A stretch of DNA of 64,000 bases, from the NCBI RefSeq assembly GCF_003473485.1, contig NC_053043.1, forward strand, positions 22,965,936 to 23,029,935. The letters run 5' to 3'. Shown here piece by piece: positions 44,909 to 55,955 of this stretch. The notes under the pieces are model-generated. The model was not told the origin of the DNA, searched no databases, and saw only the letters and a program-made list of their open reading frames with translations. A program made the translations under genes and the position numbers. The DNA comes from Medicago truncatula. Its lineage: Eukaryota > Streptophyta > Magnoliopsida > Fabales > Fabaceae. Each line of letters opens with the position of its first letter. Position 1 is the stretch's first letter.

Positions 44909-47843
44909 GTCACAACTATTCTCATGCACAACACATTTCATCCTAACAACAACATTCCCATATTTGTTCTTAATTAAGATTCCCCCTCATCATTGTCGTT
45001 ACATCTATCACAATTATTCCCCTCTTTAAAATAACTTTATGCCTTATTATTTCGTTTCATCATTAATGATCATATAGGGAACTAATTCTATCTCACCATG
45101 AGCAGAGTCTTTACTCTCCGTCACAACTATTTCATAACGTAATACTATGTTTCTCTTTGATCGTCAATTATAACTTGAACCATCCTCATCATCATTACCT
45201 CATTATTCTTTATCTCTAAAGTGATTTATTATCTTGTCTCATCACTATAATTACCCCTAACATCATTCATTACTTAACATACGACTTTATATTCCCGCTA
45301 TATTTCGTTTTATCAATTCTCCCAGCATCATCTATCATATACACTCTATTCATCTTAACTTAAGATCGTTATTTCACCATTATTATTATTTCTAACATTA
45401 TCCCTTACTTTAACTTACACCTTTCTATTTCCAATTACCTTTGTCTTATTTCTTCACCTAGCATCTTCATTACCTTAAACCACTTCATCATTCTACTTTT
45501 TCATTTTGGCTCTACACCTACCACTTATAAATTCCTATATTCATATATTGGCTCAGCTTATTAGTTTTCTACTGCCTTAAGCCGCTAACATGATATATTT
45601 GTTTTACTTAGGGTATTTACTCTTTAATTTAAACTTATGTTATTAGAATCATTATTCTAAGGTTCTTCTATTATCTTCGTCTCTTATTAATGAACTATTC
45701 CTAAAACAAACCCTTTTTTTTTCATTTATCCCTTATCTTCTTTGTCATTCGTCTTACTCTCTCCTAATTGATTCATATCCTAACTGACATCCCTTACCAC
45801 CCCTCAAGTCATGCATTTTCTTCATACACAACTCCCTATCTTCATTTACATTTCATCCTAACAATCTCCCCATTTTCATCAATCCTCTAATCCTTACTAT
45901 GACATACATCTCTCACAATATCCCTTTATTTAACCTACATCTCTATATCATTGTTTATGTACGCCTCTTCATATCTTTATCATTACCATATACCTTGACT
46001 CTTTTTAGGTTCAAGTTAACAACTTTCCTACGCTCTCGCTCTTTATATATACTTGTCGCTACATTTATCATATACTCTAATTTACTATTATTTTCATCTT
46101 TAGTAGTTCATTAATTACCCTCTTACAACTCTCTCTATTGTACCTTTAAGTCTTTCATAAGCATTATTTATTACATTGTTGATCATCGTCATATAACATT
46201 TATACTATCATCATATCTCATCATATTACAATGTTAACATACTATTCATTAATTAATATCATATCTACATATTATATATATATATATATATATATCACTT
46301 CTTCATTAATTCAACATCATGTTTAGAACATACATCCATCGTTAGTTTTATCCCCATTTCCTACATATTTTTCCCTAGTGACATGTCTTACCCTTCGCTC
46401 TCAGTCTTAAGATATTTATCACTCCATTCATCATTCTTCATAATGTCTTACCCATATTTTTTTAGGCTCGTTAAGTTTAGGATTTTATCTTCATACATAG
46501 TTTCATCGTTCCAATCTTCTATTGTCTTAAGCCACTATCACTGGTTCATGTTTTATACTCGTTATTACCTTGAGGTAATCACTTCTGTTTATTCCTAAAG
46601 GAACTTCCTTGTTTATATATATAGTTTAAGGACCCTTAATTTTACTCTACACGCTAACGGCTTGCTTAAACTCACTAATTCTCTCATAGATGTTATAAAG
46701 TCCACTCAAAGGGTTTGCTGAAATTTAATGGAAAACGCAGCATGACCCTTGTACGGTATTTTAATCATAAATCAAGTTCTAAAAATCTAAATGGAGTCCA
46801 ACCAAAATAAAATGAAATCTAACATCCATATTTACAACTTTCATGAAGACTCCCAGACCTAATTCGGAACAAAAAGTGGTAGAAAAGTTGGGTTTCCTAA
46901 GCTTGGGGAAAGACCAAGATCCTGTTGACCCCTGTGTAAGTATTTTGACCATATCTTGAGTTCTAGATGCTTAAATGGAGTCCCTCCAAAGGATAGTGAA
47001 AGCTAACATTCATATCTACAACTTTCATGAAGATACCTAACCCAATTTAGAAATTAAACTGTCGAAACCTCCAAAGGCTAGTGAAAGCTAACAACCATAT
47101 CTACAACTTTCATGAAGACACGTAACCCAATTTAGAACTTAAACTGTCGAAACCGAGACAATAAAAAACGCACGGTGACAGCAAAATTGTAGTTCAGCTG
47201 CGATTTTGCCTTGAGGAACCCTTTTTGACTCTGTTTTTGATCCTATACTCTCCAAAATCGACCCTAATCTTCACCCCGTGATTACCCTATTATTCAAACA
47301 CTAATTCTTCGTCAACCTACCATATTATCCACTCCTTTTAAGGCTAAAAAAACTCAATTCAAAAACCTAAATTAATTTTCCTCAATTCTCTTTCAACTTC
47401 ATCTTTTAATTCGTTCATCATAAATCTTTCATCACAATCTCACATTATAACAACATCATCTTAAGAAATAAACACACCCGTCATATAATAAGATACCCTA
47501 AGTGCAAAGATTCTCCCCCTTAGCTCGAATTCTCGGAAACATGGTCTTTGGCTCTCTTATCCTCTTTTCTTTTCTCTGGATCAACAAGAGTGGTTATTAT
47601 AATTTTCTATCACTTTATTTAAAGTAGAGAATTGAGCTATTCAGCAATTATTAATTTTTCTCTCCTCAACTTACCATAATTTTACTTCTTCCTCCCCCAC
47701 TTATTTTATTACTTTTACTCTGCACCTCCTACTTCTATTTTCTCATCATATTAATCCTCATCACCTATCAGTCACAATAATAAATAAAACATCGTCTATT
47801 TACTCTCATTAATTTAATAAAATAGAAATATGGGGTGTTACGC
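44909..47843. repeat. older, degraded LTR-like sequence
   Basis: CT-rich DNA ending GGGGTGTTAC at 47834-47843. At 46730-47160 it carries the same phrases on hormone-like AACTTTCATGAAGA and GTTCTAAAAATC as the solo LTRs, duplicated at 46970-47060 and 47060-47150. The solo LTR at 42297 probably inserted into it. Short ORFs at 45899 and 46383 are not supported. Confidence 0.5.
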
Positions 47844-48559
47844 CGAGTTTGTTGAATTTTTTTGGGCAGGACAACTGGTCAGTTTGGTTGGATTTAGGGC
47901 GAAAACCCCAAATTCGAATAAAACCATGGATGAGGATAAGCCACCCATCTCAGTCCGTTAATACCATCAAATTAATCAGTTTTGGTTTATTCGGTTTATG
48001 TGATGGATCAGGCGAGTTCAATCGGTTTGCATTTCAGTTCATTAAATCAACAAAATAACAATATAGAACAATGTAGAAGAAGGATTTTATGGTTCTCCAC
48101 AAAAATTCAATGGTACAATGATTCAATAGCATAGAATAAAAAGAAACTCCATAGAAAAGAAAAAAAAATCAGATCATATGAGAATGGTGAAGAGTATGAT
48201 GAGATCAAAACCCCATGAATCGCTAAGAAAGGAAGTGAAGAGAGAGGTCGCTGATACCAAGAGAATAAACAAAAGAGCATTTTGCAACTATATCGATTAA
48301 TCAAGAATTTGAGATTGAGAAAGAAAAGCAAGTTGAGGGAAGAAATTGATCTGGGTTTGATGGAGGCGGTAGTAGTAATTTAGGTTAAGGAAGTTATGAA
48401 GGAGATGAACAAAGTGGGGGAGAATAGAAACGAGAGATATTAGATAGAATTGGAAGAATCTAGAGTATTGTTTTTTGTATGGTTGTTTCTTAAAAGTTTG
48501 TTTAGTTGGGCTTATAATGAATTTTGTATTTGGGTCAAGAGATGTTGGGTAGTATGTGT
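47844..48559. other. intergenic, no gene seen
   Basis: Contains a short stretch with repeated GGTTTATTCGGTTTATG-type words and a purine-rich part (48100-48440). No supported gene. Confidence 0.4.
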
Positions 48560-48639
48560 AAACTTATAGAATTATGCTCATTACCTAAATAGTATCGCTC
48601 ATTTTCAAAGTAAATGTCTAAAATGCCCTTACGCATGTT

Positions 48640-48790
48640 AACATGCGATAGTGTATTTTTTTTTACCTATGTTAAGTCACGCTACGTGACTTAACATGCG
48701 CTAGTGTATTTTTTTACCTAAGTTAAGTCACGTAGCGTGACTTAACTTGCGCTAGTGTATTCTGAGCGTGAGTTAACTCGCGCCAGTTGG
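48640..48790. repeat. palindromic subterminal array of the MULE
   Basis: Repeated modules of GTTAAGTCACGCTACGTGAC followed by TTAACATGCGCTAGTGTA. Each module is itself a near-perfect palindrome (GTTAAGTCACG/CGTGACTTAAC). Related palindromes with GAGTTAACTC are at 48765-48790 and 49822-49880. Such arrays are typical binding or structural regions of MULE ends. Confidence 0.7.
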
Positions 48791-48928
48791 CCGGTGTAGA
48801 ACTGAAGAACAAACGTTTTTTGGTCTGTGGTCAATTTTTCAACATTCAATCCACACGTTTTTAACACTATTTTACACTTTTTTTGACCACATTAATGGTG
48901 TTTACAATCTATACTACCATTCCCACCT

Positions 48929-48936
48929 ATAAATAC
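48929..48936 (+). promoter_or_regulatory. TATA box candidate 1 in the MULE
   Basis: TATAAATA in a block that is duplicated 1086 bp downstream (candidate 2). It is followed by CCTCACACCA and a CT-rich leader, and about 90 bp later by a long hairpin. Confidence 0.45.
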
Positions 48937-49021
48937 CCCTTCATACTTCCCTAATTCCTCACACCATATCACTTTCTCCCCCTCCTCACTCTCTCCCTCT
49001 ATTTCTCTTCTTTCTTTCTTT

Positions 49022-49260
49022 TTAATATTCTCTTTGGGGGCAAAAGTGATCAATCATCGTCGGGGTAAAATAGCGAGAAGCCGACATGGGGAAGTGATTG
49101 ACCCTTGGGATAAGTTTAAATTTGCATTTTTTTACTCCATAAACTTTTTACCGTGGGTAAAAAGATTCTTCTCCCAAGGGTTGATGATGTATTTTCCCAT
49201 GAAGGCTGCTCACTATTTTACCCCATGAAGATTGATCACTTTTTACCCCAAGAGGGAGAA
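49022..49260 (+). ncRNA. long imperfect hairpin A
   Basis: The left arm (about 49029-49112) carries AAAAGTGATCAATC, GGGGTAAAATAG and GACCCTTGGGATAAG. The right arm (about 49168-49256) carries CTTCTCCCAAGGGTTGATG, CTATTTTACCCC and GATTGATCACTTTTTACCCC. They pair along ~85 nt with bulges around a ~55-nt loop. It lies ~100 bp behind a TATA-like box. Whether it is transcribed is not known; the ncRNA label is a hypothesis. Confidence 0.4.
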
Positions 49261-50014
49261 AATAAGTAGAATAAATTAGTGAATTCGAATAAATTAGTGT
49301 ATCAATTATTATATTGTATGAATTCTATTAATAAAATGAGGTATTGTTATATGTATCAATTTTGTTCATTCCTTTTTATTTTATATTTGCTTTTATTTTC
49401 TAATTTTGTATTTAATGAATAAATATTAATTTAGTTCATTTACTTGTATTTATATTTGTATTTATTTAATGAATAATATCGAATCAATATTTATTTTAAG
49501 TGCATAAATAATTTAGAATAAAGTAAATAAATTAATTTAGAAAAAAGTAAATAAACTAATTCAGAATAAAGTTAATAAATAAAATTAGAATAAAGTTAAT
49601 AAAATAATTTAGAATAAAGTTAATAAAATAATATAAAATAAAGGACTAAATGTAACAAAACAAAAAAAGAATAAAGGCCTAATTGAAAATTATTTAGTGC
49701 ATAGGTTTCATATGCACTAAATCCAGTCAAAAAAACAATAAAAAAAATGTGTAAAACTTAATAAAAGTGTTGAATAACCGACCAAAGTCCATAAAACATG
49801 TTCTTGACCACCAGCCAAACTGGCGTGAGTTAACTCACGCTAGTGTTAACCTGGATGTGAGTTAACTTGCGCTAGTGTTAATCCTGGCCTCAAGAACACA
49901 CATTTTTTTGACTTTGTTCAATGCATTTTAATTGTTTTTACACGTTTTTGTTAAGATTTAACACGTTTTTTCACCCTATTTATGGTAGATATAACCTATG
50001 TCACAATCTCCTCC

Positions 50015-50022
50015 TATAAATA
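50015..50022 (+). promoter_or_regulatory. TATA box candidate 2 in the MULE
   Basis: TATAAATA in the second copy of the ~300-bp block (48765-49010 vs 49815-50100). The leader again reads CCTCACACCA followed by CT-rich sequence. Confidence 0.45.
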
Positions 50023-50216
50023 CACCTCTAAACTTTCACATTTCCTCACACCAACTCACATTCTCACTCTCCTCCTCACTCTCCCCCCCATGAATCTTAT
50101 TCCTTTCCTTTTTTTTCCTTCTTTATTTTGGTGTAAAAAGAGAAAGAATGATAAGTAGTGGGAATGCTGGGGAAAAGATAAGTAGTGAGCAGCTTTCATC
50201 GAAAAAGAACCAGATT

Positions 50217-50250
50217 GGGTAAAACTAAATGTGCAGATTTAGTTTTACCC
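50217..50250 (+). repeat. short perfect hairpin B
   Basis: GGGTAAAACTAAAT pairs with ATTTAGTTTTACCC around a 6-nt loop. It is followed by three or four degenerate repeats of a ~60-bp unit with TTTAGTTTTACCCCAGG and AGGTTTTATGGTGG (50237-50395). Confidence 0.6.
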
Positions 50251-50658
50251 CAGGAAGCTAGGTTTTATGGTGGTTTTATTTTAGTTTTGCCCTAGGGAGG
50301 TCGGTTTTCTAGTGGTTTTCTTTTAGTTTTACGCCAGGGAGGTAGGTTTTATGGTGGTTTTTATTTTTTCGCAGATTTAGTTTTACCCCATTGTAAATGT
50401 AATAAGAATTATATTAATAAAATGATATTTTATATTTATTATTTTTTTCTTTATTTTTGTTATTTCTTGCATTTATTTTATGATTGATTGTGTGCGTACT
50501 GAATTAAAAATTAGAGTAAGGTCAATAAATAAATTAGAATAAATTCAGCGTGAATTCGAATAAAAATTGCGACAGCGTGAATTCAAATAAAAAGTCTAAT
50601 TAAGGTTTTGTTACATTACAAAAACGACATGTATGTCAACAATAACATTACATTACAT

Positions 50659-50902
50659 GCACTTTCCAACTACAAAAATTGTCTTGCCCCTGAATGGGGC
50701 AAATTCAAACTTGCTAAGCAACAGGACTCCAATATTTGATCAGCATCTTGAACGTTGTTATTCAAGTGTCAAAAGAATGAGGTGCATTCCTTGACACTTG
50801 AATACCAGCGTTCAAGACGCTTATCAAATGTTGGAGTCCTGCCGATTAACAAGTTTGAATTGCCCCATCTAGAGTAAGACAATTGTTGTAGTTGGAATGT
50901 GC
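50659..50902 (+). ncRNA. near-perfect long hairpin C (MIRNA- or siRNA-like)
   Basis: Arms 50659-50772 and 50791-50902 pair over about 112 nt with roughly one mismatch per ten bases, around an 18-nt loop (50773-50790). Landmarks: CAGGACTCCAATATTTGATC against the complement of TTATCAAATGTTGGAGTCCT, and TTCAAGTGTCAA against TTGACACTTGAA. The size and pairing resemble young, recently duplicated MIRNA loci or siRNA foldbacks. Transcription is not shown by sequence. It is followed without a gap by hairpin D. Confidence 0.5.
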
Positions 50903-51230
50903 ATTCCAACTACAACAATTGTCTTACCTTTGAATGGGAAAATTCAAACTTGCCAACACAACATGACTCAAGCATTTCGCCCCGCATTCATGTTTTTCAT
51001 TTGAAAAGAATAATTTTTTGTTAGGCTTGCTTTAGATGATGGTATTCAAGTTCCAATGAAATGAGGTTCATTCCTTGACACTTAATACCTTCATCTAAAC
51101 CAGCATAACAAGAATTTAATATTTTCAAAGGAAAAACATGAACGCTGGGCGAAATGCCTGAGTCATGGCCGTTTGGCAAGTTTGAATTACCCCATTTCAG
51201 AAGTAAGACAGTTGTTGTAGTTGGAATGCA
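50899..51230 (+). ncRNA. near-perfect long hairpin D (MIRNA- or siRNA-like)
   Basis: Arms 50901-51056 and 51075-51230 pair over about 155 nt around an 18-nt loop (51057-51074). The outer ~45 nt of the arms and the loop-side TTGACACTT..ATACC are shared with hairpin C, while the middle (CATTTCGCCC.GC.TTCATG, AACATGAACGCTGGGCGAAA) is unique. It ends 11 bp from the stop codon of the minus-strand ORF at 51242, so on that strand it would lie in the 3' UTR. Confidence 0.5.
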
Positions 51231-51241
51231 TCTTACCCTAA

Positions 51242-51589
51242 CTAATGACGATCTTCTGGCGGAATCAAGTTGTTGATGATATCTTTAGTTGATCTCAGGA
51301 ACGTTACCCGCATATCAATCCACTGGAACATTCTGTACTCCCAAAACATGCTCGTCACGTTTTCGCCGTTCTTTAACTCCACCCAAGTGAATGATACTCT
51401 CCCCTCGTCGAGCGTTGGACGTTTATACCGAACGTATTCCACCCTCCTTGCGTCTCTGGGGTTGACTCCTTGGTTGAATTCATTCAGTTGATCTTTGAGA
51501 CCTCTTAACGTTACATCAAGGCACCGAACCTTCACCCTCTGAGGTTCTCCGCCGTTGAATTTTGCATGAACGTCGATCCACCCGACCAT
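51242..51589 (-). CDS. MuDR N-terminal-domain-like protein fragment of the MULE
   Basis: 115 codons from the ATG at 51589. A splice acceptor-like TGTGTAG lies just upstream at about 51600, so this may be the second exon. Residues such as WIDVHAKFNGGEPQRVKV, LRGLKDQLNEFNQ, VEYVRYKRP and RVSFTWVELKNGENVTSMF follow the pattern of the short N-terminal region of legume MuDR-type transposases (a domain of about 110 residues ahead of the zinc finger and DDE core). The DDE core and SWIM zinc finger are missing. It is intact for its length and could be a captured or minimal protein. Confidence 0.6.
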   Translation of the reverse strand: MVGWIDVHAKFNGGEPQRVKVRCLDVTLRGLKDQLNEFNQGVNPRDARRVEYVRYKRPTLDEGRVSFTWVELKNGENVTSMFWEYRMFQWIDMRVTFLRSTKDIINNLIPPEDRH

Positions 51590-51649
51590 TACTTCAAATC
51601 TACACAATAAGAGATTAAACACAATCAATGAAAAACTCATTCCAACATT

Positions 51650-52247
51650 TTATCAAACACTTGGAGTGCAAATTATACATAAACCCTAAAAATGATAACT
51701 ACAACATAAACATGCAAACATCTAAATAATTAAGCAATATTACTCATTTGCATGTAACATTGGGTCATATCTTGCCAAAAAAAAAAATTAAACAAATCCT
51801 AAATCTAAAAAATCTAATCGAAGTGTAAAAAATCTAACTTAGTATCTAAACATCATAACAATTAAGCACTATAACTCATTTGCATGTAACATTCTATCAT
51901 TTCTTGCAAAAAAAAAAAAATTAACAAAACAATAAACCTAAAAAATTCTTGATTAAGTGAAAAAATCTATCATACTAACATAATTTAAATGAAAGCTTAT
52001 TTGTTCTTGTTGTTGGAGTGTTGTTTGATTTGAAGTTGAAGGAATTTTGGAGTTGGATAATTTGAGAGAAAATTGAGATTTGTGTGTGTGTTGTGTTTGA
52101 AAATGATGCTTGATGAGGTTCTGTCTGGGCTAATAACAGCACGTAACGTGACTTAAGTTGCGTTCCTCTTATAACTAGCGCAACTTAAGTCACGCTACAC
52201 ATGTTAATATGCGCAGGGGCATTTTGAACATTTACTTTGGGAATGAA
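51650..52247. other. leader and right-end sequence of the MULE
   Basis: Between the ORF and the nested LTR. On the minus strand the stretch 52130-51990 resembles a 5' UTR with CT- and CAA-rich sequence. The right subterminal array CGTAACGTGACTTAAGTTGC to GCAACTTAAGTCACGCTAC is at 52143-52197. Confidence 0.45.
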
Positions 52248-55200
52248 TGTAACACCCCGTTTTTCCAACGTGAAAATTTCATTTATTTAATCAGAGTAAT
52301 TCACCTAAACGGAATGTCACATTCTTTTCTTAAAATCATAAACTGTATAAATAACTATTTATCCTTTAAAATTCAATAACTAAAAAGTCTTTAATACTTC
52401 GCAGCGGGATTTATTCAATAACTAAACAGTCTTTGGCACGAAGGCCTCTTTACAATTATGTCATAAAAATCCATTCTAAAAAGATAATCATAATTCTTCA
52501 AAAACAATACGTAAGGAATAGAAAGCAATAACAAAGTTCCCATCCCGTTACGTATCAGAGCACCTAAGGACACTTGAGCCACCACTCCTACTAATCATTA
52601 ATACCTGCAAGTTACTCATACGAAGAGCAACATTTTCAAGCAGAAGGGGTGAGATTTCACAAAACAATAATATCAAGCATATAATTCAATAATTATATTT
52701 AACAACACAAATAACTTCATCTATTAGTAATAATAATTCTTCATGTAATAATTCTTAATAACTCAACCAACTTCTAATTATCATTTAACACATATTAACC
52801 AAATCGTAACAAACATAGATCATCACATCATAGTCATAGTTCATATATAGCATAACAACATCTTAATCCTAATTCATATACAACATAACAACATCATAAA
52901 TTCATAATAATAATTATTCATCAAACATCTCATTATCAATTCATTAATAAAAGACAACCTATCAATTTAACATAAACATCATCAAGTACACTTAACAACT
53001 CATAGATATCATCATGTAATCATCATCACTAATAACTTTAAAACAACACAATATAATCATCTCTTATTAATAGTAATAATTATCTACATCATAACATAAA
53101 CATTTTCTTATAATAATATAACAACAACGTAACATGATATTCACTTAATAATAATAATAATTATATATACATCATCTCGTCATAATATAATAATATAACA
53201 ACAACATAGCATGATATTCACTTAATAATAATAATAATTATATATACATCATCTCTTCATAATATAATAATATAACAACAACATATTCATCTTCTTGTAT
53301 TAATATAACAACAACGTATTCATCATCTTATGAAAATATAATCAACACATACTAACACCATAATCAACATCATAAATCTTAAACATAATCATCTTAAACA
53401 ATATCATTTTAAACATCATAGCATCTTTGATAAACAATTACCAAGTAATCACAACATTCGATCATCATCAATAACATAACATAATATTCACTTAATAATA
53501 TTAATCATATATAGAACAACATATTCATCACTTAATAGTAACAATTATACACAACATCATAACAACTTAACAATATCATAATCATTATCTTAAACAACAT
53601 AGCAACGTAACAATATCATAATCAATATCTTAAACAACGTAGCAACATAACAGTATCATAATCAACATGTTAAACAACATAGCAACATAACAATATCATA
53701 ATCAATATCTTAAACAACATAGCAATATTTTAGTCAACATCATATAATCACATCGTATAATCTTCGTAGGTACTTCTTTAACAACACATGGGTAGAAGAC
53801 AACTCGACAACTCATAGATGATAATTCATCAACAACGACCTTGACTCGACAAATGCGACAATGCAACTTAGACACTTATATGCATGTGGTACCAATCGTC
53901 ATCATAAGTATTAATATACTTTTATCGTGCGGAGGACAAAGCTCCTAAAACGTGCGGAGGACAAAGCTCCTAATCGTGGTGAGGACAAAGCTCAATGAAA
54001 TGCTATGCATGGACTCTTAACAACAAAACACCGTAATCATCGTAATCAACATATCATCATGCATCCAATAATTTGGAGCTAAACGTCATCATTTCATCAT
54101 ATATATAGACATCATGCACTTAGTTAAATAACAGCAGTAGCACAGTCAAGTCACACAACAACAGAGAGATATCAATATATCAATTGCAATTCACAACATA
54201 ACAATATTAATGTGAATCATCAACAACTTAAACATCAAACATCTTCCACATAAGGCATATAAATATTTCACATAACCAACAACACCAACATGGCGACACA
54301 TAAACATCTCAGGATATAACAATATCAAATGATAATCAACAACAACTCATGCAACTTTAGTTAAATAACAATAGCAGCATAATCAATTCATATCAAGCTT
54401 AATAACAATTCATTTCAACATCTTGATCATTCAATAATATTTCAAGTAATGCATTTAATCATTAATTCACAGTATATAATATTCTCTCATTAATCATATC
54501 ATCAAAGTAAATCATATTCATCACAACTACAAAATAGTATCAATCAATAATGATAATCATCATATAAAACAATTACAAATGCACGTCATCAACATCTCAA
54601 TCATCAAACATAATTCATGCAATATATATCTAATTATATAACATTATAAATATCATCAAATCATCTTAATCATTATCTAAGGTCTAAGGACAGTTTCTAC
54701 ATCTTTTTAACAAGTTTCCACCGTTTATTCATTTATTCTTCAATTTTAACCTACTTTTCAATTCCTCAAAAACTCATCCTACATCATGTTAAACCTAACC
54801 ATTGATTCATATACTTAATAGAATTGCAAAGTTAGTCTCACCCTTACCTTTGGATTGATCGACGAAGGACTCTACCGCTTTCTCTTCTCTAAAATGATAT
54901 TAAACTAAAGAGGGATTATGGTCTTAAGAACACTTTTAATTCCGAAGGGACGGAAAGGAGTAGAAAAAGAAGAAAGACTCGTCAACACAAGTCAAAAGAG
55001 GGAGAAGAGAAGAAAAGCACAGGAAATATCAACTGTGAATTTCGGTGTGTAGAATGCACTGTGTGAGTTCTCTATTTATAGAGATAATTTACAACTAATA
55101 AGTGGGAAACTTTGGAAACAAGTAATGCACCTATTAGATCTAGTAATTAAATATATCAATTGAGTACCAAAATATATTATATTAAGTACAAAAATATATT

Positions 55201-55318
55201 ATTCAGTACAAAAATATATTAGATTGCCTACCAAAATCTCAATATTCTATTCTAATATATATATAAAATATTTATACAACAAATAACAATTATATTTCTA
55301 TAACAAATATATTTCTAT

Positions 55319-55359
<41 letters not shown>

Positions 55360-55867
55360 CTACACCAAATAAGAAATATATTTCTACACCAGATAACATA
55401 TATTTCTACACAAAATAACATATATCTTTACACAAATTAACATATATTTCTACAACAAATCATGTGTATTTCTACAACAAATAACATTTATTTCTATAAC
55501 AAATCACATTTATTTCTGCAACAAATCATATGTATTTCTATAACAAATAACATATATATTTCTAAATCAAATAACACATATATATTTCTAAATCAAATAA
55601 CATATATATATTTCTAAATCAAATAACATTTATATTTCTAAACCAAATAACATATATATATTTCTAAATCAAATAACATTTATATATTTCTAAATCAAAT
55701 AACATTTATATTTCTAAACCAAATAACATATATATTATATTAATAAATATATAACATATATCATAACAAAATATCACTCATCAAAATAAATCATATAAAT
55801 CACACAAATCATATAAGTATATTCTAAACTCATTTAAAATAATCAAATAATTAGAGAGGGCGTTACA
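52248..55867. mobile_element. solo LTR, 3620 bp, TSD ATGAA, inside the MULE terminal repeat
   Basis: It starts TGTAACACCCCG and ends GGGCGTTACA. The TSD ATGAA is perfect (52243-52247 and 55868-55872). It splits the right terminal repeat of the MULE, so it is the younger insertion. It belongs with the LTR at 42297, in opposite orientation. Internal minisatellites: a ~43-bp unit (53555-53715, four copies), a ~81-bp duplication (53125-53285), a 27-bp unit CGTGCGGAGGACAAAGCTCC (53938-53990, three copies) and TTTCTAAATCAAATAACAT-type units (55360-55735). Confidence 0.9.
55360..55740. repeat. degenerate 20-30 bp minisatellite
   Basis: Around fifteen variable units of ATTTCTAMAYCAAATAACATATAT form. 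It lies inside the solo LTR and is preceded by a (TA)n run at 55322-55357. Confidence 0.8.
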
Positions 55868-55902
55868 ATGAACGATATTGTTTACGTAATGAGCAGAATT
55901 CA

Positions 55903-55905
<3 letters not shown>

Positions 55906-55953
<48 letters not shown>
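55906..55953. repeat. (TA)n microsatellite
   Basis: About 24 TA units between the MULE and the next MULE-type element. It supplies or includes the target duplications of both. Confidence 0.9.

Positions 55954-55955
<2 letters not shown>

Larger units (their letters stand above)
48569..55901. mobile_element. Mutator-like element (MULE) with nested solo LTR
   Basis: Left end GAATTATGCTCATTACCTAA; right end, read on the minus strand, GAATTCTGCTCATTACGTAA. The terminal repeats continue through ATGAGCGATA, CATTTACTTTG and GGGCATTTT into arrays of TTAAGTCACG-type words, over 100 bp. Flanking 9-mers AAACTTATA (48560-48568) and AAACATATA (55902-55910) fit a 9-bp TSD with one change. Removing the solo LTR (52248-55867) leaves about 3.7 kb. 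It encodes a MuDR N-terminal-like fragment (51242-51589) but no transposase catalytic core, so it is non-autonomous. It also holds the hairpin cluster described separately. Confidence 0.78.

Noticed and set aside
45899..46598. Two plus-strand ORFs of 71 codons
   Set aside because: Low-complexity CT-rich repeat sequence, no ATG context or similarity.
51270..51491. Plus-strand ORF over the MULE fragment
   Set aside because: Shadow of the minus-strand ORF with conserved MuDR-like text.
42297..55867. One giant retrotransposon with the LTRs at 42297 and 52248 as its ends
   Set aside because: The two LTRs are in opposite orientation and each has its own perfect TSD, so they are separate insertions.
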